Source: Azorinus chamasolen (Eukaryota; Mollusca; Bivalvia; Cardiida; Solecurtidae). Taken from it: a stretch of DNA of 64,000 nucleotides. The notes beneath the pieces are model-generated. The model made no database searches. It worked only from the letters and a program-made list of their open reading frames with translations, and was not told the DNA's origin. The DNA lies in the NCBI GenBank assembly GCA_963576725.1, contig OY755241.1, forward strand, positions 24,092,449 to 24,156,448, written 5' to 3'. Position 1 is the first letter of the stretch. Every line of letters begins with the position of its first letter. This document shows, piece after piece, positions 56,603 to 64,000 of the stretch. The translations under genes and the position numbers were made by a program.

Positions 56603-58502
56603 ACTACAGTAGTACAACGATCAGATGGCGTTGTTTACAAAACAGTGTGTATGTAAACACAGAAAATTAACGATAAGTACAACTGTGGCATGTATATTAG
56701 GATAGGAAGAAGTGGTGAAGCCACACAAGTCAACTGCCTGGATTAACCGGGAGCCGGTCAAAACGTACCCAATACCAAAACGTACCCACATTTTTGGGTC
56801 AAAATGTACCCATTTTTGGGGGTCAAAACGTACCAAATTATTATATTATTAGTTATACTATAATTATACCTTAATTATTATACTAACAAATTTATGAAAA
56901 AATATATATTTGAAAAACGATACACAAAAGAAAATGTTGACAGTACTGGAGTAATGAATTGGACCATTTCTATTATTTTAGATAAAAAACTTTTACCTCA
57001 TATGAATTTTCCATTAGTATACCAAAAAATATTTCACTGAAATGTAACATCCTGCATGTCCAAAAACAAACTTAATAATGACTTGATCTGTTTCATATGA
57101 TTCACACCTAAAAAGGTGTGAAATTCCTGTGTGACAAAACTTGTGAATATACCTTAGAATTTTACTTTGTTCCCACTTTCACCACATTTCTAGGTTGACA
57201 CCTATTACTCAAATTTTGTAAAGCAGACCATAAAGGAGCCATCTGATATGGGTCTTCCCTGTTTTTAATGTTAATTGTTGCGCGTAATGTTCTCTACTTT
57301 CTAACTTCATCCATTTTCATGAAAATGGATTATTCAAAAAATAAAGAAAACAAAATGATAGTTTTCTAATTTTGGAAATATAATAAAAATGAAAATTATT
57401 CATATATTTCAAAAATTAAAATCGGTTTTCTTAACCCTTTCCCTAGTGTAAACATCTACCGGGGTATTCACTAGTTTGCAAACAGTATACCCAGATCAGA
57501 TGGCTCCTGTATGAGCCGTCTGATCAGGGTCTGTGCTGTTTGCTAATGGATTATAAACATCTTTTCAAGCATTTGTAAACAGAGTAGACCCAGACCAGAC
57601 TGCTCCTATAGGAGTCGTCTGATCAGGGTCAGCTCTGTTTACTTATGGAATCAATCATTTCATTACAACTAATTTGTCCATGTAAGTATTGCAATTTGGA
57701 CTAAATAGGGAAAGGGTTAAGGGAGGGAATAATCTTTTTTTTGGTCTCGATCAATTAACCCATTACTCCATGAATATTAAAGTGAGAAATAAGAACATCA
57801 TGGATATAGTTTAGATCAATTGCTATAAAACCGTGATGGACAGAGAAATTTGTTGCCATGGCAGAAACGGTAGAAGCAGGGTAGATATGCACTGTAGAAG
57901 TAGGATGATCTAGGTCTATTCTGTTTACAAAGGCAAATAAAAGTATATTTATGGAGTAAAGGGTTAACAGGGCATTAAGCATGCTAGTTCTGATATTTGA
58001 TAGTTAATATATAAATTAAATACAAAATGGTATTTTGATGTGATTATTATACGTAATTTATGAAATATAAAAAAAACATATATAGGATCAATAATGATAT
58101 AGTATCAGTTCACCTTATAGTATAATGTAGTTTCATTTTTGTATTTCCCATGTCAGATTGATTATATATACATTACTTATTAATATTTCATATATATTCA
58201 TAGTTCCATTTCAGAATTATTTTATATATTCATTGCTTTTTAAAAAAAAATACTTGCATAAATATAATTTGAAATTGGGTACGTTTTGACCAATAGGTGG
58301 GTACGTTTTGACTCCATTTGGGTACGTTTTGACTCCATTTGGGTACGTTTTGACCTGGGTACGTTTTGACCTTGGGTACGTTTTGACTATAACCCGATTA
58401 ACCTATCTACAACATGTCGCAGTTTAATTTATCATTAATTTTCTGTGTTTACATACGTACTGTTTTGTAAACAACGCCATCTGATCGTTGTACTACTGTA
58501 GT
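56603..58502. mobile_element. TIR element with subterminal GGGTACGTTTTGAC arrays
   Basis: Inverted ends starting ACTACAGTAGTACAACG run for about 75 bp with few mismatches, and similarity continues further in with gaps. Next to the left end are four GTCAAAACGTACCC-type words (56,757-56,837); next to the right end are six in inverted orientation (58,278-58,390). The interior is AT-rich and holds two AACCCTTTCC-type hairpins (57,434-57,650). There is no transposase. Such arrays are typical transposase-binding sites. No target duplication was resolved. Confidence 0.75.
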
Positions 58503-58851
58503 ATTGTTTATATTCATGACGAAAATAAGTAAACAAATAAGGAGACTCAGACAATAAGCACCATGAAACTAAGTTTTGGCGTCGAAAACCGGTGTCGAAA
58601 ACGGATAATATTTTTTTTTGCAGTTTTATACACCGACATTAAAATGTAACGGTTTATGGTGAATTCGCCTAACGACCAATTCGCCTACAATTAGATGGCC
58701 CCCTTTATTTGGGAAAAGTTATCTTCTTACAGAAGGACTGAATTACGTAATCTCTTTTTGCAATCCAAAAGATAAACAAACACTTTGATATAGCATAGCA
58801 ATTTCAGCCATATTCCGTAGCTGGTTAGGTATAGGAGATATGCTCCGGACA
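58503..58851. other. No gene recognised
   Basis: A short AT-rich spacer before a LINE-A fragment, with no supported feature. Confidence 0.5.
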
Positions 58852-58984
58852 ATGAATGAATGAATGAATGGCGTTTTACGGCCCATCGACACTGATGGTC
58901 ATATAGAGCCGAACAAATAATGTAAATAAAACTATAATATGAAATCAAATAGAGACAATCTTACTAGATTATGTAAATGTCAGT
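58852..58984 (-). mobile_element. LINE-A 3' end fragment
   Basis: AATGAATGAATGAATGGCG and the LINE-A 3' UTR up to TAAATGTCAG are present. It abuts the truncated start of the Ty3-type element. Confidence 0.8.
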
Positions 58985-59119
58985 TGTAGTAAAAGTGGGT
59001 TATCCTTTGTGTACGGTTCGGCTGGGACCGAATGGACTACGTCGGGAGCAGGTGGCGCATATTCCATACAATATGTACTCACCAGTTAGCTGAGGAGAGC
59101 TGTTTCTACTCGAGTGTGA

Positions 59120-59716
59120 ATGGTTCGGGAGCTGATGCCAGAGCTAAATGCAAACCATTTAGAGAGTTTAGCAGCTACTCGCTTCTGCCAGGGCTGCATA
59201 GACAAGAGTGCAGGGCTTGCTGTAATTGCTAACCCTAATCGCCCGGTGTCCGTGTATGGCGCAGTGAATGCTGTAAAATGGTATAGGTTGAACCATCAGG
59301 TGGTTTTTGGTGGCAAGAGAGAGGCGCGTTCTGTAAAGTCTGTGGCGGTGGAGGACAATTCCCTTGTGCAGGCCGTTACAAATGCCTCTCAACGGCCTCA
59401 GAGACCGGCTGGTGCTGAAAAATTCAGTCAACCGCAAAGAAATTATTCACCTTTATCTGAAAAGTTAGAGTCCCTTGATAAGAAAATGGAAACTTTGATT
59501 TCAATTATGCGCAATCTTGCAACTCCAAACCCCAAATCAGTCAGTTTCCAAGTACGTGATGGTACAAAAGCCAAGAGTGGTTGTTTCCATTGTGGCGATT
59601 CGGGACATTTTGCTCGTGAATGCCCGAAGCGTACCAGGCCTAGGAGAGTGTCACAGGTCCAAGGTGAGGAGCAAATCGAGTCTTTAAACGATTCCGGGTC
59701 AGAGGAGGAGGCCTAA
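59120..59716 (+). CDS. gag: Ty3-type gag, C-terminal part
   Basis: The frame gives 198 residues ending in TAA at 59,714-59,716. The first 75 residues include FCQGCIDKSAGLAV, like the end of a gag capsid region. A Pro/Ser linker with a predicted helix (KLESLDKKMETLISIM) follows. Then comes one CCHC knuckle CFHCGDSGHFAREC and a basic stretch (RTRPRRV). An in-frame TGA directly precedes the ATG, and a complete Ty3 gag is longer, so the 5' half is missing or out of frame. The 3' end carries the -1 frameshift signal (59,683-59,728) into pro-pol. Confidence 0.75.
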   Translation: MVRELMPELNANHLESLAATRFCQGCIDKSAGLAVIANPNRPVSVYGAVNAVKWYRLNHQVVFGGKREARSVKSVAVEDNSLVQAVTNASQRPQRPAGAEKFSQPQRNYSPLSEKLESLDKKMETLISIMRNLATPNPKSVSFQVRDGTKAKSGCFHCGDSGHFARECPKRTRPRRVSQVQGEEQIESLNDSGSEEEA

Positions 59717-59728
59717 ATCTGACCCCGG
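59683..59728 (+). promoter_or_regulatory. -1 ribosomal frameshift signal (TTTAAAC plus stem-loop)
   Basis: TTTAAAC (59,683-59,689) lies in the gag frame as T-TTA-AAC, the correct phase for -1 slippage. Four bases later a 10-bp stem can form: CCGGGTCAGA (59,694-59,703) with TCTGACCCCGG (59,718-59,728), one bulged C, loop of 14 nt containing the gag stop. The pro frame is -1 relative to gag and open from C59689 onward. Confidence 0.8.
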
Positions 59729-61053
59729 AGAGTAGTATTGGCCAGACTGATGCAAACAGTCAATTGAACGGTAAGGAAACTGAGATCAAACCTCCCACTA
59801 CGGATTCCTTAGCTGAGCTGGAGGCCTTAGACGATGTAATAATCTGTCAGCTTAGTTTAAGTTCTATGTTAAGGGTTCCTGTGTCTTTAAATGGGATTGA
59901 GTTGGCTGCTGTTGTGGACACCGCTGCTGAGGTTACTATCATATCTGATGGTATATACAGACAATTAGATCCAAAACCGAAACTCATTAAACATGTTAAA
60001 TTGCATACTGCGGGAAGGGATTTGGATATGGTTGGGTTTGTTGTTGGGCCAGTTTCTTTAGGTCTAGGTACTCCAGTGTCTTCAGAGTTGGTGTACGTAG
60101 CACCTATTGAAAGTGATCTACTTCTAGGTATCAATTTCTTGATGAAAAATAAGATCAAATTAGATTTGGAGAATTCTACTCTAGTTTTTGGGAAGGAAAC
60201 TCTACCTTTGTCTAGTAGCAAATCAACAAAAACTCCAACAGTAGCCAAAGTCAGTGTCCTTAAACGTAGGGTTATTCCACCAAACTCCATGGCCCATGTT
60301 CAATGTCGTATTGACTCTCCCATAGAGCAATATGTGGTGGAACCATCCACAGAATTAAGGGTGATGGTTTCCAAGTCTGTGCATCAGTCAGGTGACCAAT
60401 ACCCGCAAGTCTGTGTACTTAATCTTTCTGATAAGTACGTCACTCTAAAAGGAAACAGAGTAGTTGCCCAGGCATCTGTTGTGCAAGAGGTTCGCCCTGT
60501 TCCGGATGAATTTCTGGAGTCCACAGGTAGGGCCTGTTCAGCAACAGCGGAGAAGCTAGTTGTTGAGGACATGTTACCGGAGCATTTGCAGGAACTATTT
60601 GAAAAATCTTCATGTAATTTGTCTTCTTCAGAGAAATCAGACTTCAAAAATTTGCTCATTAAATTCCAGAATGTTTTTGCTCAATCTGATTTTGATTTAG
60701 GCGGTTTTACAGAAATTAAGCATCACATTGACACCAGTGATGCCAAACCCATCAAACAGAATATGCGTCTGACTCCTGCTTGCTTTGTGAAGGAGGAGGA
60801 AGCGCATCTGAAGATGTTGGATGCAAAGGTTATTAGACCGTCCTATTCCGACTGGGCATCTCCTCCTGTTTTGATTAGAAAACGTGACGGAACAGTACGT
60901 TGGTGTCTAGATTTTCGTGCACTGAACAATGTCACAATCAAAGATGTTTTCCCATTGCCAATAATTGAGGAATGTTTAGATACATTATCAGGAAATGTCT
61001 GGTTTTTCAAAATTGGATGCCAACTCGGCATACTGGCAAATCCCGGTTGCTGA
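59689..61053 (+). CDS. pol: Ty3-type protease and reverse transcriptase, first part
   Basis: The frame is entered by -1 slippage. The aspartic protease has AVVDTAAEVTIIS, so the active site reads DTA rather than the usual DTG, and its flap/C-terminal LLGINFL is present. After a spacer, RT motifs follow: KHHIDTSDAKPI, SPPVLIRKRDGTVRWCLDFR, LNNVTIKDVFPLP. The frame is lost at a T5 run (61,003-61,007), where one extra T ends it in a short wrong tail at 61,053. The true RT continues in the next frame. Confidence 0.85.
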   Translation, partial: RFRVRGGGLNLTPESSIGQTDANSQLNGKETEIKPPTTDSLAELEALDDVIICQLSLSSMLRVPVSLNGIELAAVVDTAAEVTIISDGIYRQLDPKPKLIKHVKLHTAGRDLDMVGFVVGPVSLGLGTPVSSELVYVAPIESDLLLGINFLMKNKIKLDLENSTLVFGKETLPLSSSKSTKTPTVAKVSVLKRRVIPPNSMAHVQCRIDSPIEQYVVEPSTELRVMVSKSVHQSGDQYPQVCVLNLSDKYVTLKGNRVVAQASVVQEVRPVPDEFLESTGRACSATAEKLVVEDMLPEHLQELFEKSSCNLSSSEKSDFKNLLIKFQNVFAQSDFDLGGFTEIKHHIDTSDAKPIKQNMRLTPACFVKEEEAHLKMLDAKVIRPSYSDWASPPVLIRKRDGTVRWCLDFRALNNVTIKDVFPLPIIEECLDTLSGNVWFFKIGCQLGILANPGC

Positions 61054-61632
61054 GGAGGATATTAAAAAGACCGCGTTTACCACAAAATATGGGCTTTTTG
61101 AATTTACCAAATTACCATTCGGATTATGTAACGCTCCCAGTACATTTTCGAGGGCAATGAGCTTAGTTTTAAGGGGTTTGACCTTGAATATTGTGCTTGC
61201 GTTTTTGGATGACATTTTGGTTTTAGGGAAAAGTTTTGAGGATCATTTGAAAAATTTGGAAGAAGTTTTTTCCCGGCTTAACCGGTATCATTTGATATTA
61301 AAACCTAGGAAATGTTTGATGTTTCAATATAAAGTAGAATTTCTTGGCAGAATAGTGTCTGAACAGGGCCTGGAAATGGGAGAAGCTGCAGTGAAATCTG
61401 TTCAGGATTGGCCGGTTCCCAAGTCTGGCAAAGATGTCGAGAGGTTTATGGGATTTGCCAATTACCATAGGAGCTTTGTTAAGGATTTTGCCAAGCTGTC
61501 CACCTCTTTGTATCAGGTAACAGGGAAAGATAATTTCAAGTGGGGGGTTGAGCAGAATGAGTCTTTTGTAGCTTTGAAAACTGCTTTCATTACAACTCCG
61601 GTATTATCCTTACCAACTCCTGATGGTATAAG
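60995..61632 (+). pseudogene. pol: Ty3-type reverse transcriptase, second part
   Basis: It continues the RT in another frame. KLDANSAYWQIP is the motif A region, followed by FGLCNAPSTFSRAM and the catalytic FLDDILV. The connection region follows (GFANYHRSFVKDFAK and TTPVLSLPTPDG), where an insertion breaks it at about 61,630. RT residues look conserved. Confidence 0.85.
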
Positions 61633-62345
61633 TACAAAAATGAGTCATGCGGGAAATACCACATACAGAACAAACACTCGCCCGAACAGCAACACAAGGA
61701 AACAGCAAATGTACATAGGTAGAAAAAACAACAAGAGACGCACAAAGACAAAACAAACATACAATAGGAGGAAGATGGAAGCACCGCCTTGGAACGGTCA
61801 GTGACAAAAGTCACCGGGGGTTTAAACCGGTTTATGGGCGCCCAACCTCACCATTATTCCATCCCCATCCTAAAAGACAAACAGTGTAAATAAACGTATC
61901 CCCTCTCCGACTAATCTACAACAACCGCGACAGCAAATACAGTGGTAAAGTGCATGTATAACAAAGAAACATTTAATTGAACATACTGTATCCACCTATC
62001 GCTAGTGTACTCAATGATTGAGCTGCAAACAGAGTAACTGTAGAAAAGTAATAAAGGGTACGACAAAAATGAAATAGTACAGATATCCGACGTTCTTCCA
62101 TTTCTGGATTTAAGAGGTCGCCTTCATAGAGTACTAAACCTTTCTTGTCGGCGTACATGGAAAGAGGCCAGCGTGATTTCCAACTGTAAAAGGGTTGACA
62201 ACCAAACATGCAGTATGTTGTAGTACTACAGGATCATATCCCTTTTTAATGAATTGTTTTATATATTTGATGAACAAAGTGAGAAAATGGGTATGTCCAA
62301 TAATTTTACGAAGTTTGAAAATCACATCACCATAAAATTCAGGAT
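61633..62345 (-). mobile_element. Long S-repeat copy carrying a protein-like fragment
   Basis: The insertion splits RT from RNase H. Its plus-strand left part (61,633-61,925) is the S repeat in reverse. Upstream in S orientation (minus strand, about 62,345-61,990) lie two overlapping frames with protein-like sequence: HPEFYGDVIFKLRKIIGH, GYDPVVLQHTACLVVNPFTVGN, and after a frame change DKKGLVLYEGDLLNPEMEE. I do not recognise the family. All three S copies share the 3' side and differ in 5' extent. Confidence 0.6.
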
Positions 62346-62347
62346 GT

Positions 62348-62620
62348 ATGTTCATTCTAGACACCGACGCGTCTGATCATGCAATAGGTGCTGAGCTTTC
62401 CCAAATCCAAAATGGAGTGGAGAAGGTCATCGCCTATGGCAGTTGCGCTCTGTCGTCTGAGCAAAGACGATATTGCACAACTCGTAAGGAGTTGCTTGCA
62501 ATTATCCGCTTTACCAGACAGTTTCGACATTACCTGCTTGGTCAGCATTTCCTTATTAGGTCAGACCATAGCAGTCTTAGGTGGCTTTTGAGCTTTAAAC
62601 ATCCTCAAGGGCAGCTCGCT
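62348..62620 (+). pseudogene. pol: Ty3-type RNase H
   Basis: FILDTDASDHAIGAELSQ, YCTTRKELLAI and IRSDHSSLRWLLSF give the RNase H fold with its D-E-D residues. The frame is lost at about 62,618, inside a repeated CTCGA word, where a few expected residues are absent, consistent with a short deletion between direct repeats. Confidence 0.85.
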
Positions 62621-64000
62621 CGAGGAGTTAAGTCAGTATAATATGACTGTCCAACATCGAGCTGGCTTGAAACATGGCAACGCTGACGCTTTATCTCGTT
62701 TGCCTAAACCTTGTCAGTGCGAGAACTATAAGCTAGGTTTCAGCCTGGAGCAGTTACCATGCGGAGGTTGTGCGTATTGTCAACGGGCCCACAAGAACTG
62801 GCACCAGTTCTCCCAGGATGTTGATGATGTCCAACCTTTGTCATCCGGTATTCAGGTATGTCAGGTAATCGAGGCAGAGGAGAATTGTCCTTTAAATAAG
62901 GAATCTGCATCAGTTACCAAGATCCTAGCTTTTCATGATAATGACACAGATTCTCTTGACCGTTGTGCCGAACTCAGTGACCCTTTGACTAGCCATTTTG
63001 AGGTGATAGTTCATTACTCTAACGGCTCCCCTGTGCCGGAAGAAGTGACTATTTCCTCAGTGGCAGGGGACTGGGGATCACAGAGTTATTGGGGTCTAGA
63101 CAGAAATATTCTTGTGGATCAGGTTCGTAATGATAAAGATCTAGGACTTTTATTGGACTGGTTAGTTAATGATGCAGAACCTTCGCAGTCTGTGTTAAAA
63201 TCGGCCTCTCCAGCTGAGAAGTTTTATTGGATTAACAGAGATTTATTCTTTTTGGAGGATGGCCTCCTTTGGAAATCTAATAATGAACACGAAGGTGAAG
63301 ACCGTGTGTTGGTCGTCCCCGAAGCCCTCCGAACGGAGGCTTTGAGAATGAACCACGATCTTCCTTCTACTGGTCATCAAGGTGTTGATAGGACTCGACT
63401 CCGAATGAAGAGCAAGTATTTTTGGTGTCGTATGAGCACAGCAGTTAAATTTTATGTTTCTTCTTGTTCCACTTGCAATCAAAACAAAAAGGCGTCCAGG
63501 AAGAGTAAGAGCCCTCTGATCCTACATCAAGCTGGAGCGCCCATGGAGCGAGTGCACATTGATTTCCTTGGTCCTTTACCTCGCACTGAGAAAGGTAATG
63601 AATATATTCTAATGATTGTTGATCAATTCACCAAATGGGTGGAGTGTATTCCATTGCCTTCCCAGAATGCGGAAACTACTGCTACCGCCTTGGTTAATGA
63701 ATTCTTCAGTAGGTTTGGATACCCTTTTGAAGTTTTCAGTGATCAAGGTAGTAATTTTCAAAGTCACCTGTTTACCAAACTGTGTGAGATTCTGAAAATT
63801 CATAAGGCACGAACCACGCCCTATAGACCCTCTGGCAATGGTCAAGTTGAACGCTTTAATAGGACTTTAATGGACGCTGTTCGATGCTTCATTCAGAGAT
63901 CCCCGAACTCGTGGGATACTTTCCTTCCGCAAATTGCCGGTGCGCTGAGGTCTTCGGTCAATCGTCAAACGGGTTATACACCTAATCGGCTCATGTTGGG
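62619..64000 (+). CDS. pol: Ty3-type integrase (runs off the window)
   Basis: A frame without its own ATG is open from 62,619 to the window end. It begins LEELSQYNMTVQHRAGLKHG, the RNase H/tether end with NADALSRLP. A Cys-rich spacer follows (CGGCAYCQRAH). The integrase HHCC zinc domain is present (MNHDLPSTGHQG, SSCSTCNQNK). The DDE core shows HIDFLGP, FSDQGSNF and GQVERFNR. All three catalytic acids and the zinc ligands are present, so the fragment itself is undamaged up to base 64,000. The C-terminal domain and 3' LTR are outside. Confidence 0.9.

Larger units (their letters stand above)
58985..64000 (+). mobile_element. Ty3/Gypsy-type LTR retrotransposon, partial and broken
   Basis: The order gag zinc knuckle, protease, reverse transcriptase, RNase H, integrase is that of Ty3/Gypsy elements. 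No 5' LTR or primer-binding site is seen: the left end is cut near 58,985 next to a LINE-A tail. The right end lies beyond the window. Breaks are one extra T in a T-run (61,003-61,007), a 0.7-kb insertion (61,633-62,345) and a small deletion at about 62,618. The copy is inactive. Confidence 0.9.

Overview
The window reads as nuclear DNA of a bivalve mollusc or close relative. The evidence is AT-rich intergenic DNA, spliced genes with GT-AG introns, CA/TA microsatellites, and very dense transposable elements of kinds well known from bivalve genomes: CCHC-gag LINEs with an RNase H domain, Helitron-like repeats with tandem cores that start ACAAGAGGGCC, Mutator-like transposases and a Polinton-like element. 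The species assignment is inference. No bacterial operon, rRNA, tRNA or CRISPR was seen.

Layout. (1) 1-7,620, all minus strand: one end of a Polinton/adintovirus-like element. It holds a partial ORF, two related small basic proteins, a C2H2 zinc finger plus A32-type packaging ATPase, and a protein-primed family B DNA polymerase. I could resolve the polymerase into eight exons with seven short GT-AG introns and an unbroken 1,558-codon frame. Capsid, protease and integrase genes, if present, lie outside the window. (2) 8,290-10,249, plus strand: a small host-like gene of phase-0 mini-exons; its last three exons are duplicated as a pseudogene at 35.1-35.7 kb. A CRE/GC-box/AP-1/TATA cluster lies at 11.96-12.08 kb. 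(3) 12.2-13.2 kb: an intronless, broken protein kinase pseudogene cut by repeats. (4) 13.6-27.0 kb: nested LINE-A elements. An intact copy (ORF1 418 aa, ORF2 1,225 aa) sits inside an older truncated copy that has a 10-bp target duplication. (5) 27.0-34.8 kb: one degraded LINE-B split by two Helitron-like elements in direct orientation, one inverted copy, another LINE tail and a 5'-truncated retro-repeat. (6) 34.8-48.6 kb: a THAP-like exon relic, three degraded Mutator-like transposase copies, more LINE-B, a TA-flanked Tc1/mariner-type element and two families of Helitron-like repeats. (7) 49-58.5 kb: two inverted hAT-type elements with 8-bp target duplications, a long foldback element nested between two Helitron-like copies, and a 1.9-kb TIR element with subterminal repeat arrays. 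(8) 59-64 kb: a Ty3/Gypsy-type LTR retrotransposon, plus strand, running off the window. It has a well-formed -1 frameshift signal between gag and pol, several frame breaks, and a 0.7-kb insertion in the RT/RNase H region.

How the parts relate. Only four blocks look potentially functional: the polymerase and neighbouring genes of the Polinton-like element, the mini-exon gene, LINE-A copy 2, and parts of the Ty3 pol. The rest is layered insertion history. Several insertion boundaries can be fixed to within a base or two from target duplications or from a related unoccupied site elsewhere in the window.
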